DNA of 64,000 nucleotides from Paracoccaceae bacterium (GCA_030148005.1 JASBUI010000040.1:62001-126000); one strand, 5' to 3'. Shown: positions 7,983-17,209, numbered from the stretch's first letter. The notes: generated by a model from the letters alone, not told the origin. Numbers and translations are program-made.

Positions 7983-10662
7983 CGTCCTTGTCATAGTCTG
8001 TATCGGCTATGTGGTGCTGCTTTTTCTGGTGGCCTTTGCCGCAGAGCAGCGCGCGCGTGTCGGTCAGTTGGGCTGGCTGCGCTCACCGATGATCTACACC
8101 CTGTCGCTGTCGATCTACTGCACGGCGTGGACGTTCTATGGTGCGGTTGGATACGCCGCCCGCTCGGGGCTGGAGTTTGTGACGATCTATCTGGGCCCGA
8201 CGCTTGTGATGGTGGGCTGGTGGTGGGTTCTGCGCAAGCTGGTGCGCATCGGACGCGCCCAGCGGATCACCTCCATCGCGGACCTGATATCGTCGCGCTA
8301 TGGCAAGTCGAACTTTCTGGGTGTCATCGTCACCCTTATGGCCGTGATCGGCACAACGCCCTATATTGCCCTGCAATTGCAATCGGTTACCGCATCCTTT
8401 GCCGTCTTCGCGGCCGAGCGTCCGGTTGGCGCGGCCTTTGAGGACATGAATGCAACCGCCGTCTGGGTGGCGGCGGGGCTTGCGCTTTTTACGATCCTCT
8501 TCGGCACGCGGAACCTTGACGCGAATGAGCGTCACCACGGCGTGGTGACAGCCATTGCCGTTGAGGCGATCGTCAAACTTATCGCGCTTGTTTCGGTTGG
8601 TATTTTCGTCGTCTGGGGCGTTGCGGGGGGCATTGGCGATACGCTGGGACGGATAGAGGCCTCACCCATCTCGACATGGCAGGTAGATGGCGGGCGCTGG
8701 GTGGGGCTGACGTTTTTGTCGGCGGCGGCATTTCTGACACTGCCGCGCATGTTTCAGGTTCTTGTCGTCGAGAACTCGGACGAGCGGCACCTTGCCACCG
8801 CATCTTGGGCCTTTCCGCTGTATCTCTTCCTGATGAGCCTGTTCGTCATTCCCATCGCGGTCATGGGGCTTGCAGAGCTGCCTGCGGGGTCGAACCCCGA
8901 CCTTTTCGTGCTGACGCTGCCGCTTCAGTTTGACCGCGAAGGCCTTGCCCTTCTGGCCTTTCTGGGCGGGTTTTCGTCGGCCACTTCGATGGTGATCGTG
9001 GCGGCCATTGCGCTGTCGACGATGGTTTCCAACCACATCGTGATGCCCATCTGGCTGAACGCGATGCGCCCCGGCGCCAGCGTTTCGGGCGATGTGCGCA
9101 ACCTTGTCATCATGTCACGGCGAATTTCCATCGCGGTTATTCTGGCGCTTGGATACCTTTACTTCCGCTTCTCGGGCGGCGGCGCGGCCTTGGCGGTCAT
9201 CGGGCTTATCTCCTTTACCGGGGTGGCGCAGGTTCTGCCGGCGCTTCTGGGCGGGATATTCTGGCGCGGCGCAACGCGCGTCGGGGCCGCATGCGGTTTG
9301 ATCACCGGTTTTGCGGTCTGGGCCTATGCGCTGTTCCTGCCCAGTTTCGGGGCGGGCGGTTTTCTGTCGGCGGATCTGTTGCAGAACGGGCCTTTCGGTA
9401 TCTGGTGGCTGAAGCCTCAGGCGCTTTTTGGTTTCAGCGGTCTGGACCCGGTTGTGCATGCCGTCTTCTGGAGCATGGTTTTGAACGCCTTTGGGTTCTT
9501 TCTGGGCTCGCTTCTAAGCTTTCCCAACCCGATGGAGCGGCTTCAGGGCGCGCAGTTCGTCAATGTCTTTCAGCTTTCCAGCAGCCCGCGCAGCTGGACG
9601 CACGGCGCGGTTGAGGCCGAAGATCTGCTGATCATGGCGCAGCGCATCATTGGCGGCACGCAGGCGCAGGCGCTGTTTCAGGCGGCAGCGCAGGCGCAAG
9701 GCAAGGCCGGGTATCTGCCGGACGTCACGCCCGAGTTCATTCAGGAACTTGAACGAGAGCTTTCAGGCTCGGTCGGGGGGGCGACGGCGCATGCGATGAT
9801 CAGCCAGATCATTGGCGGCGCGTCCGTGTCGGTGCAGGACCTTATGGCGGTGGCCGATGAAACCGCGCAGATGATGGAGTACTCAAGCCAGCTTGAGGCT
9901 AAATCGGGCGAGTTGGAGCGCACGGCGCGCAAGCTTCGCGATGCCAATGACAAGCTGACCGAGCTTTCCATCCAGAAGGATGCGTTCCTAAGCCAGATCA
10001 GCCATGAATTGCGCACGCCGATGACTTCGATCCGGGCGTTTTCAGAGATTTTGCGCGACGGGTCGGGCATGCCTCAAGCCGAGCGGCGCAAGTATTCGGG
10101 GATCATCCATGATGAGGCGGTGCGCCTGACGCGGCTGCTGGATGATCTTTTGGATCTCAGCGTCCTTGAAAACGGTCAGGTTCAACTGAACGTTCAGCCC
10201 GGAAACCTTCAGGATGTCATTGATCGCGCGGTTGCCTCGACCGTGACGGGCGCGCCGGGGCAGGCGGGGACAAAACCGCTTTTGATCCGGCGCGATCCGG
10301 CGCTGGAAAAGCGGGCGCTGCTTACCGATACCGACCGGTTGGCGCAGGTCTTTATCAACCTGATTGCCAATGTTCAGAAATATTGTGACGCCGCTGAACC
10401 TGCGCTGGATATCAGGGTTCAGGACAGCGAGGGGCGCCTTGTCGTGGACTTTGTCGACAACGGCGTGGGCATCCCCAAGAAGGCGCAGGGGTTGATCTTT
10501 GAAAAATTCTCGCGCCTGACCGATCAGGCGGCGGCGGGGGGCGCGGGGCTGGGTCTGGCGATCTGCCGTGAGATCATGACAAATCTGGGCGGATCGATCG
10601 CCTATCTGCCGGGGCAGGGGGGCGCCGCGTTTCGCGTGACGCTTGCTGAAAACGCGGGCTGA
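7969..10662 (+). CDS. Na+/solute symporter-histidine kinase (CrbS/CbrA-like)
   Basis: An 897-residue sensor. Residues about 1-480 form a sodium:solute symporter (SLC5/SSS) domain with 12 or 13 membrane spans. Residues about 500-620 match the STAC-like linker found between SLC5 domains and kinases. A coiled coil (about 640-665) leads into HisKA with phospho-acceptor His679 (SQISHELRTPM) and an HATPase domain with N, G1 and G2 boxes (NLIANVQKY, DNGVGIPKK, GAGLGLAICRE). Such proteins (CrbS, CbrA) sense or transport small nutrients; CrbS controls acetyl-CoA synthetase in Vibrio and Pseudomonas. The acsA-ScfR context here supports acetate or short-chain acid sensing. No PAS domain was recognised. 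ATG start overlapping the previous gene. Confidence 0.88.
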   Translation: MVPFNVLVIVCIGYVVLLFLVAFAAEQRARVGQLGWLRSPMIYTLSLSIYCTAWTFYGAVGYAARSGLEFVTIYLGPTLVMVGWWWVLRKLVRIGRAQRITSIADLISSRYGKSNFLGVIVTLMAVIGTTPYIALQLQSVTASFAVFAAERPVGAAFEDMNATAVWVAAGLALFTILFGTRNLDANERHHGVVTAIAVEAIVKLIALVSVGIFVVWGVAGGIGDTLGRIEASPISTWQVDGGRWVGLTFLSAAAFLTLPRMFQVLVVENSDERHLATASWAFPLYLFLMSLFVIPIAVMGLAELPAGSNPDLFVLTLPLQFDREGLALLAFLGGFSSATSMVIVAAIALSTMVSNHIVMPIWLNAMRPGASVSGDVRNLVIMSRRISIAVILALGYLYFRFSGGGAALAVIGLISFTGVAQVLPALLGGIFWRGATRVGAACGLITGFAVWAYALFLPSFGAGGFLSADLLQNGPFGIWWLKPQALFGFSGLDPVVHAVFWSMVLNAFGFFLGSLLSFPNPMERLQGAQFVNVFQLSSSPRSWTHGAVEAEDLLIMAQRIIGGTQAQALFQAAAQAQGKAGYLPDVTPEFIQELERELSGSVGGATAHAMISQIIGGASVSVQDLMAVADETAQMMEYSSQLEAKSGELERTARKLRDANDKLTELSIQKDAFLSQISHELRTPMTSIRAFSEILRDGSGMPQAERRKYSGIIHDEAVRLTRLLDDLLDLSVLENGQVQLNVQPGNLQDVIDRAVASTVTGAPGQAGTKPLLIRRDPALEKRALLTDTDRLAQVFINLIANVQKYCDAAEPALDIRVQDSEGRLVVDFVDNGVGIPKKAQGLIFEKFSRLTDQAAAGGAGLGLAICREIMTNLGGSIAYLPGQGGAAFRVTLAENAG

Positions 10663-10750
10663 ACAGGGCTGTAGCCGGTGCTGTGTCAATGGTTTGGTAA
10701 TCTTGATCTGCGATCTCTTCTAGCGGGGCAAATGCCGGACGCAATCGAAG

Positions 10751-11887
10751 ATGGGCGATAGCCAGGAACAATCAGTGCTTTGGCGCAAGGTGCAGGCGGG
10801 GCGGTCGGGGACGGCGATCACGCCAATGTCGCCGGCCAAGGCGCTGCGCATTGCCATTCCAAAGGCCGGAATGTCGGCAAACGGTCTTCAACTGGCGGTC
10901 AGCGATCTGACCGGGGAAAACCTTGCGCTGACGCCGCTTCTTGACGCGCTGCCAACGCGCGGCCTTTTCCTTCGTCTTGACGGGCCGGGTGCGTCGAACG
11001 GGTTTGCCGTTCTGGATGCAGGGCTGCTGACCTCGATCATAGAAATGCAGACGATGGGCCGGGTCGGAAGTGGTGAGGTGCCCGACCGGATGCCGACGAC
11101 GACCGATGCCATCATTTCCGAAGATATCGTCAACGACTGTCTTGCAACCTTCGCCACCGCGCTGACGGGGCTGCCCGATTGGGACTGGGCGCGGGGTTAC
11201 AAGGTTGCGGGCAAGGTTGATGGCGCGCGCGCCTTGGGCCTTTTGTTGGAAGACGTGGCCTTTCGCAGATACGAGATTGAGATTGATGTCGCGGGCGCTG
11301 CGCGCAAGGGAAAGCTTACGCTCGCGCTGCCGGCGCAGGGCCGGGGGGCAGGCGGCGCCAAGACGGGCAAGGCCGACAAGGATTGGTCAAGCGCGCTTGT
11401 CTCTTCGATCTCGCAGGCGCAGGCCTCATTGAACGTCGTTCTTCATCGCCACATCCTGCCTCTGTCGCAGGTTGAAACGCTTCGGGTGGGGGAGGTGCTG
11501 ACCTTGCCGATGGAAGCCATGGGCGAGGTGCGGCTTGAAACCGAAGATGGCGCCTGCGCGGCAATTGGGCGCTTGGGACAGATACGCGGAATGCGGGCGA
11601 TCAAGCTGTCGGGCACGGGCGAGGGGGCAGAGGCGGCACCAGAGGCCTTGGGCGGATCGGGGGCGGGCCCTTTGACGATCGCGGCAAGTTTGGGCCCGGT
11701 TGATGCGTTGGCCGAGGCGCCCGCGCAAAGCGCTGTTCAGGGCGATCCGGGGCCCTTGCCCGATGCGCCCGGCCTTGAACCTGCGGGTCTGCCAGAGATG
11801 CCGGAACTTCCTGATTTGCCAGAGCTGCCGAAACTGCCAGAGCTACCGCAAGCGGGCGAGATTCCCGAGTTGCCGCAGTTACCTTAG
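10751..11887 (+). CDS. FliM/FliN-like SpoA-domain protein with PELP-repeat tail
   Basis: A 378-residue protein. The body resembles a flagellar motor switch FliM/FliN family protein; the region around residues 225-290 (HILPLSQVETLRVGEVLTLP, then VRLETEDGACAAIGRLGQIRG) looks like a SpoA (surface presentation of antigens) domain. The last 40 or so residues are a low-complexity tail of repeated (E/D/K/Q)LP units, such as PELPDLPELPKLPELP. It lies 88 bp after the symporter-kinase on the same strand and no other flagellar or type III secretion gene is in view. It may be a specialised switch-complex or scaffold protein; it could also be an unrelated user of the SpoA fold. Function not known. Confidence 0.7.
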   Translation: MGDSQEQSVLWRKVQAGRSGTAITPMSPAKALRIAIPKAGMSANGLQLAVSDLTGENLALTPLLDALPTRGLFLRLDGPGASNGFAVLDAGLLTSIIEMQTMGRVGSGEVPDRMPTTTDAIISEDIVNDCLATFATALTGLPDWDWARGYKVAGKVDGARALGLLLEDVAFRRYEIEIDVAGAARKGKLTLALPAQGRGAGGAKTGKADKDWSSALVSSISQAQASLNVVLHRHILPLSQVETLRVGEVLTLPMEAMGEVRLETEDGACAAIGRLGQIRGMRAIKLSGTGEGAEAAPEALGGSGAGPLTIAASLGPVDALAEAPAQSAVQGDPGPLPDAPGLEPAGLPEMPELPDLPELPKLPELPQAGEIPELPQLP

Positions 11888-11891
11888 GGCT

Positions 11892-12317
11892 TTAGCGGCC
11901 CGATAGTTCGGCCAGTTGCGGGTAAAGCCCGTCCAAAGCATAACCTGCCTGTTTCGTGGCGGCGATGATGTCATCGGCGCTCATCTCGCCAACCTGCGAA
12001 AACGACCAGACGATCGAACTTCGGGTTCCAGAGGCGCAATAGGCCAGCACGGGGCCTTCGGCGGCTTGCATAACTTCTTTCTGGCGGTTGATTGCCTGGG
12101 CATTCAGCGTCTCATGCGTCACGGGCAGGTAGACGAATTTGATACCAGCCGCCGCCGCGGCCTTTTCCATTTCCGAACTGCCATCTTGCGATGGAACCTC
12201 TTGGTCCGGCCGGTTGCAGATGATGGTGCCATAGCCCGCCGCCGCGATCTGAGGCAGATCTTCTGCGGCGATTTGCGGGGAAACGGCGTAACTGGGGGAA
12301 AGCGGTCTGATATCCAT
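11892..12317 (-). CDS. TIGR01244-type sulfur transferase/phosphatase-like protein
   Basis: A 141-residue protein of the DUF442/TIGR01244 family, which has a protein-tyrosine-phosphatase-like fold. The family start (DIRPLSPSYAVSPQIAAEDL) and TIICNRPDQE segment are present, and the active-site loop reads CASGTRS (about residues 93-99), a CxxGxRS variant of the phosphatase P-loop. Relatives are N-terminal domains of Blh/ETHE1-like proteins linked to sulfide or biofilm functions. It follows the acyl-CoA dehydrogenase by 51 bp on the same strand and ends 5 bp from the convergent SpoA gene. The physiological substrate is unknown. Confidence 0.85.
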   Translation of the reverse strand: MDIRPLSPSYAVSPQIAAEDLPQIAAAGYGTIICNRPDQEVPSQDGSSEMEKAAAAAGIKFVYLPVTHETLNAQAINRQKEVMQAAEGPVLAYCASGTRSSIVWSFSQVGEMSADDIIAATKQAGYALDGLYPQLAELSGR

Positions 12318-12368
12318 GCCTGTTTCTACCTCGCAGCGCCTATCAGGTCCAGTTATTCGCTAAATTGC

Positions 12369-13607
12369 CTAGATCTTTTCCTGCGAATAGCGGCGCAGTT
12401 CGGCGCGGGCGACCTGGCGGCGGTGGACAGCATCGGGGCCATCGGCAAGGCGCAGCGTCCGAAGGTTGGCCCAGGAACGCGCCAGCGGTGTGTCCTGACT
12501 AATGCCTTGGGCGCCGAACATCTGAACGGCCTGATCGGTGATCTTCAGCGCCATTGCCGGGGCCACGACCTTTATCTGTGATATCCACGGCGCGGCGGCG
12601 CGCGCGTCGCCCTGATCCATCATCCAAGCGGCCTTGAGGCACAAAAGCCGGGCTTGTTCGATCTCCATCCGGGCCTCGGCGATATAGTCGAAGTTTGCGC
12701 CAAGGCTTGCCAGCGGCTTGCCAAATGCCTCGCGGGCAAGCGAGCGTTTGCACATAAGTTCCAGCGCCATTTCCGCCTGGCCAATTGCGCGCATGCAATG
12801 GTGAATGCGCCCCGGCCCAAGCCGCCCCTGCGCAATCTCAAATCCGCGCCCTTCGCCAAGCAACAGGTTTTCGGCCGGAACGCGCACATCCGTAAAGCGG
12901 ATGTGCATGTGCCCGTGCGGCGCGTCGTCAGAGCCATAGACCTGCATCGGGCGCAGTTTTTCTATCCCCGGCGTGTCCGACGGAACCACGATCATCGAAT
13001 GGCGCCCATGTTTGGGCAGATCATCGCCCCCGGTTCGAACCATGACGATGTAAACTGCACAGCGCGGATCGCCCGCGCCAGTTGCCCACCATTTTTCGCC
13101 GTTCAGCACATAGTGGTCACCATCGCGCCGGCAGCTCATGGAAATATTTGTGGCGTCTGATGAGGCGACGTCAGGCTCTGTCATCAGATAAGCAGAGCGG
13201 ATTTCACCAGCCAGAAGCGGCTCTAGCCAGCGCTTTTTAAGCTCGTGCGTCCCGTAACGTTCAAACACTTCCATGTTGCCGGTGTCGGGGGCGTTGCAGT
13301 TGAAAACTTCGGCGCCCAGATGCGCTTTGCCCATCTCTTCGGCCAGATAGGCGTATTCGACCGTTGTCAGGCCCAGTCCCTTGTCGCTGTCGGTAAGGAA
13401 AAAGTTCCAAAGCCCCGCATCGCGCGCCTTTTTCTTCAGCCCTTCCAGTATTTCGCTCTGGCGCGGCGTGAACTGCCACCGGTCGCCAACGCCGACCTCG
13501 GCCAGATACTCATGGTCCAGCGGCAGGATGTCATCGGTGATCATTGCCCGAACCGCGGCATGGATCGGCTCAAGCCGCTTGGTCATTCCCAGAGACATTT
13601 CAGACAT
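12369..13607 (-). CDS. Acyl-CoA dehydrogenase (ACAD10/11-like context)
   Basis: A 412-residue flavoprotein acyl-CoA dehydrogenase. It has the N-terminal helical domain, the AYLMTEPDVASSDATNI segment of the beta domain, the WWATGAGDPRC region, and the C-terminal helical domain (MFGAQGISQDTPLA, LADGPDAVHRRQVAR). The ATG at 13607 is preceded by GGAGG; the open frame extends to 13781 but that would run over the promoter of the divergent kinase. It is divergent, with a 100-bp gap, from an APH-family kinase and a FadB-type enzyme. In ACAD10/ACAD11 and the Pseudomonas lva pathway this kind of enzyme works with a kinase on 4-hydroxyacyl-CoAs; that role is inferred here. Confidence 0.88.
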   Translation of the reverse strand: MSEMSLGMTKRLEPIHAAVRAMITDDILPLDHEYLAEVGVGDRWQFTPRQSEILEGLKKKARDAGLWNFFLTDSDKGLGLTTVEYAYLAEEMGKAHLGAEVFNCNAPDTGNMEVFERYGTHELKKRWLEPLLAGEIRSAYLMTEPDVASSDATNISMSCRRDGDHYVLNGEKWWATGAGDPRCAVYIVMVRTGGDDLPKHGRHSMIVVPSDTPGIEKLRPMQVYGSDDAPHGHMHIRFTDVRVPAENLLLGEGRGFEIAQGRLGPGRIHHCMRAIGQAEMALELMCKRSLAREAFGKPLASLGANFDYIAEARMEIEQARLLCLKAAWMMDQGDARAAAPWISQIKVVAPAMALKITDQAVQMFGAQGISQDTPLARSWANLRTLRLADGPDAVHRRQVARAELRRYSQEKI

Positions 13608-13707
13608 GGCATCCTCCGCCCGTTTGTGCCCGCCGAAAGAAGCAGGCGCGGAGGGCAAGGTCAATCGGGCGGTTGCGTTTAGGGGGCAGGCGCTTACAAC
13701 ATATTTC

Positions 13708-14742
13708 ATGATCAAAGGCTTGGATATCTCCATTGAGGCATTGGGCGCCGACCTTGCGCGGCGTATCGATGGCTTTGGCAAGTTGCAGGAGGCCCGGAAG
13801 TTTGGAACCGGCCAGTCGAACCCGACCTATAAGCTTACAACCGATCAAGGCACTTACGTTCTGCGCGCCAAACCGGCGGGGAAACTTCTGGCCTCGGCGC
13901 ATATGGTTGAACGGGAATACCGCGTGATGGCGGCGCTGGCGGGCGGGCCGGTTCCGGTGCCGCGCATGGCGTGCCTAGCCGATGCCGATGACAGCCCCTT
14001 TGGCCGCAGCTTTTTCGTGATGAGTTACCTTGAGGGGCGGATTTTCTGGGATCCGGCCCTGCCAGAGGTTCCGGCCAGCGAGCGTACAAAGATTTATGAG
14101 GCGATGAACAGGGTTCTTGCCGATCTGCATGAGGTCGATCCAAACGCCATCGGCCTTGGCGATTTTGGCAAGCCGGGCAACTATTTTGAGCGCCAGTCAA
14201 ATCGCTGGGCAAGCCAGTATCGGGCCTCGGCCCTGCGCCCTGATCCAACGATGCTGTGGCTGATCGACTGGCTGGCCGACAACCTTCCCGAAGACGACGG
14301 GGCGGCGGGGTTGGTTCATGGCGATTTTCGGTTGGACAACATGATTTTCGCCCCCGATCGCCCAGAGGTCATTGCGCTTTTGGACTGGGAGCTTTCGACG
14401 CTTGGCCACCCCTTTGCCGATCTTGCTTATCAGTGCATGCAGTGGCGTTTGCCGCATCAGGGCGGAATGAGCGGATTGGGCGGTCTTGACCGCGCGGCGC
14501 TGGGTTTGCCGCAAGAAGACGCCTATGTCGCCAGCTACCTGTCGAGAAGGGGATTGCAACAGATTGAAAACTGGTCATTTTACCTTGTATTCAGTTTCTT
14601 CCGCCTCGCCGCGATCCTTGAAGGCGTTGTTCGACGCGCACATGACGGGAATGCATCCAACCCGGAAACCGCGCGGCGTTATGCCAAGGCAATTCCGGTG
14701 CTTGCCGAAATGGCGGACAATATTGCACGTAAGGGGGCCTGA
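13708..14742 (+). CDS. APH-family kinase, probable 4-hydroxyacyl-CoA kinase
   Basis: A 344-residue aminoglycoside-phosphotransferase-fold kinase. Ligand-binding and catalytic motifs are present: GTGQSNPTYKL (ATP loop, about 34-44), VHGDFRLDN (Brenner motif, 203-211) and LLDWE (225-228, metal-binding Asp). Homologues are fused to acyl-CoA dehydrogenase in ACAD10/11 and appear as LvaA in levulinate catabolism, where they phosphorylate the 4-hydroxy group so that the dehydrogenase partner can eliminate phosphate. The ATG at 13708 begins the typical start MIKGLDISIEALG. Its stop overlaps the next start as TGATG, so the kinase and FadB-like enzyme are co-translated. An antibiotic-resistance role is unlikely given the context. 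Confidence 0.85.
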   Translation: MIKGLDISIEALGADLARRIDGFGKLQEARKFGTGQSNPTYKLTTDQGTYVLRAKPAGKLLASAHMVEREYRVMAALAGGPVPVPRMACLADADDSPFGRSFFVMSYLEGRIFWDPALPEVPASERTKIYEAMNRVLADLHEVDPNAIGLGDFGKPGNYFERQSNRWASQYRASALRPDPTMLWLIDWLADNLPEDDGAAGLVHGDFRLDNMIFAPDRPEVIALLDWELSTLGHPFADLAYQCMQWRLPHQGGMSGLGGLDRAALGLPQEDAYVASYLSRRGLQQIENWSFYLVFSFFRLAAILEGVVRRAHDGNASNPETARRYAKAIPVLAEMADNIARKGA

Positions 14743-16865
14743 TGGTCGATTGTATTGGCTTTGAGATTGACGACGAAATTTGCGTCATAGTCATGAACAA
14801 CCCGCCGGTGAACGCCTTGGGCGCGCAGATGCGCCAAGAGCTTGACCGCGCCCTTGACCGGGCCGAGGCACATCCGGGCGTCAAGGCGATCGTCATTGCC
14901 GCCGAGGGTCGGGGGTTTTCGGCTGGCGCAGACATCAAGGAATTTGGTCGCCCGGCCGCGGCGCCAAGCCTGCCAGAGCTTTGCAACCGGATTGAGGCCT
15001 GCAGCAAACCTGTTGTCGCGGCCATTCACGGCATGGCGCTGGGCGGCGGGATTGAACTTGCGCTGGCGGCGCACTACCGCGTGGCACATGGCACGGCCAA
15101 GGTCGGCCTGCCCGAGGTCACGCTTGGCCTGATCCCCGGCGCGGGGGGCACGCAGCGCACGCCGCGTCTTGCGGGGGCGGTTGTGGCGCTTGAGCTTATG
15201 ACAGACGGGCGCCCGCTTTCGGCGCGCAGGGCAAGCGAGCTTGGGTTGCTCGACTACCTTGTCACGCCGCTGGGTCAGGAATGGCCGGGACCTGCGCAAG
15301 AGGTGCTTTCCGGGGCAGTTGCCTATGCCAAACAACTCGTCGCCGATGGCAAGGGGCCGCGCCCGACGCGCCAGATCAACGACCGGATGGGCGATTTCAT
15401 GGTCTATCACGCGGCTGTCGATACCTTTCGGGAAGCGGCAAAGGACAGCCATTCGATGGCCCCCGGCAAAATCGCCGATTGTGTTGAGGCGGCGCTGCTT
15501 TTGCCGCTGGATGCAGCGATGCAGTTTGAACGCACGGCGTTTGAGGACTGTCTTGCCTCGCCGGCCTCGCAAGGGTTGCGCCACGCCTTTCTGGCAGAGC
15601 GGCTTGCGGGCAAGTTTGGCGGGGTCGACGGGGTCCAGCCGCGCAAGATCGGCGAGGTCGGTATCGTCGGCGGGGGGCTTATGGGGGCGGGTATTGCCGT
15701 GGCCTGCCTTGATGCCGGCTATGGCGTGACGGTCGCCGAAAAGGGCGTCGAGGCCATGGAAAAGGCCGAGGACCGTATCGTTGCGATCTATGGGCGTGCG
15801 CTTGGCCGCAAGAAGCTGGATGAGGCGACGCTGACCGACCGGCTGGCGCGGCTGACGATGTGCGACAGCCTGAACCCGCTTGCGGCCGCCGACCTGATTA
15901 TCGAGGCAATCCCGGAAGACATGGCCGCCAAGGCCGATCTTTTCGCGGCGCTGGGCCGTCTGGCCAAGCCCCGGACGATCCTTGCCAGCAACACCTCTTA
16001 TCTTAACGTCGATGCCTTGGCGCGCCAGTCTGACCGGCTTGCCGATGTGATCGGGCTTCACTTTTTTGCGCCCGCGCACCGCCAGAAACTGCTTGAGGTC
16101 GTTGTGGCCGAACATACCGCGCCGGATGTTGTTGCAACCGCGCTTTCGCTGGCCAAAAGGATGGGCAAGGTGCCCGTGCGCTCTGGCGTGACGGACGGGT
16201 TTATCGGCAACCGCATCCTGACCGCCTATCGCACGGCGGCCGATCATCTGGTGGAAGAGGGGGCGACGCCCTATCAGGTGGACGCGGCGATGCGGGATTT
16301 CGGTTTCGCGATGGGGCCCTATCAGGTTCTGGATATGTCGGGGCTGGATAATTCATGGGCGCGGCGCAAGCGGCTGGCCCGCGACCGCGACCCATCAGAA
16401 CGCTACGTGGCCATTGGCGATATGATGTGTCAGGCGGGATGGTTCGGGCAAAAGACCGCGCGCGGCTACTACGTTTATTCAAAGGCGGCGCCGCGCGGGG
16501 CCGAAAGCCCCGATACGCTGGCGCTGATCGACAGCTACAGGGCTGAACGAAACATCACCCCGCGAGAGGTGGACGGGAAAGAAATCCGTCACCGGTGCCT
16601 TTTGGCGATGATCGCCGAGGGGGCGCGGCTTTTGGACGAGGGGATCGCACAGCGCCCGTCGGATATTGATGTGGTGATGCTGTTGGGCTTTGGGTTTCCG
16701 CGATGGCGGGGCGGGCCGATGAAGCAGGCCGATATGATGGGGCTTTTGACCCTTCGCAACGCGCTTTTGCGGCTGGTTCCGGAGGCGCCTCAGCTATGGG
16801 CGCCGTCCCCGATCCTGAATGAGCTGATCAAGAACGGTCAGAGCTTCGGCGATCTTAACCGCTAG
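14742..16865 (+). CDS. fadB: Bifunctional enoyl-CoA hydratase/3-hydroxyacyl-CoA dehydrogenase
   Basis: A 707-residue fatty-acid beta-oxidation enzyme. The N-terminal crotonase domain has the oxyanion-hole segments FSAGADIKEFG (about 57-67) and GMALGGGIELALA (about 101-113). The middle Rossmann domain starts at VGIVGGGLMGAGIAVA (about 304-319), and the two C-terminal 3-hydroxyacyl-CoA dehydrogenase helical domains include FFAPAHRQKLLEVV and GFIGNRI. The order matches FadB/FadJ/peroxisomal multifunctional enzymes. It converts enoyl-CoA to 3-ketoacyl-CoA in the cytosol and would take the product of the kinase-dehydrogenase pair next to it. No thiolase gene is in the window. FadB versus FadJ was not resolved. 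Confidence 0.9.
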   Translation: MVDCIGFEIDDEICVIVMNNPPVNALGAQMRQELDRALDRAEAHPGVKAIVIAAEGRGFSAGADIKEFGRPAAAPSLPELCNRIEACSKPVVAAIHGMALGGGIELALAAHYRVAHGTAKVGLPEVTLGLIPGAGGTQRTPRLAGAVVALELMTDGRPLSARRASELGLLDYLVTPLGQEWPGPAQEVLSGAVAYAKQLVADGKGPRPTRQINDRMGDFMVYHAAVDTFREAAKDSHSMAPGKIADCVEAALLLPLDAAMQFERTAFEDCLASPASQGLRHAFLAERLAGKFGGVDGVQPRKIGEVGIVGGGLMGAGIAVACLDAGYGVTVAEKGVEAMEKAEDRIVAIYGRALGRKKLDEATLTDRLARLTMCDSLNPLAAADLIIEAIPEDMAAKADLFAALGRLAKPRTILASNTSYLNVDALARQSDRLADVIGLHFFAPAHRQKLLEVVVAEHTAPDVVATALSLAKRMGKVPVRSGVTDGFIGNRILTAYRTAADHLVEEGATPYQVDAAMRDFGFAMGPYQVLDMSGLDNSWARRKRLARDRDPSERYVAIGDMMCQAGWFGQKTARGYYVYSKAAPRGAESPDTLALIDSYRAERNITPREVDGKEIRHRCLLAMIAEGARLLDEGIAQRPSDIDVVMLLGFGFPRWRGGPMKQADMMGLLTLRNALLRLVPEAPQLWAPSPILNELIKNGQSFGDLNR

Positions 16866-16869
16866 GCCG

Positions 16870-17085
16870 CTATCCCAGCAGAATGCCGACGACGACCATC
16901 ATCAGGCCGATGACCGACAGAAAAAGGGCAATCAGGTTCACCGCGACCATTCGCTGAAGCAGGGCCTTCATCGCCTCAGGCTCCAGCCCCTTCTTGCGCG
17001 CACGCGCCACGGTCGAGACGCACCAGACCAAGGTGGCAAGTCCCAGAAGCGTAACAAGTGTCCCCGGCCAGATCATCGCGCTCAT
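16870..17085 (-). CDS. Small membrane protein, two spans
   Basis: A 71-residue protein with two hydrophobic helices (about residues 5-27 and 46-70) separated by a basic, charged loop (ARARKKGLEPEAMKALLQR). It ends 4 bp from the convergent FadB stop. An AAGGGACAG sequence precedes the ATG. The composition and coding frame are those of a real small membrane protein and similar proteins are common in Rhodobacteraceae, but no function can be read from it. Confidence 0.7.
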   Translation of the reverse strand: MSAMIWPGTLVTLLGLATLVWCVSTVARARKKGLEPEAMKALLQRMVAVNLIALFLSVIGLMMVVVGILLG

Positions 17086-17209
17086 CTCTGTCCCTTTCGG
17101 CGGTCATTCCCGACCCAAGTGCCTATGCCAGCGAATGCGTCACGGCAACCCCTTGCGGGTCCTTGCGACCAAGGATAGGTCAGGTTGACCCAGCATCAGG
17201 AGACCTTTC

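Noticed and set aside
14679-16247. 522-codon minus-strand frame
   Set aside because: Antisense shadow of fadB caused by high GC at third positions; no family resemblance.
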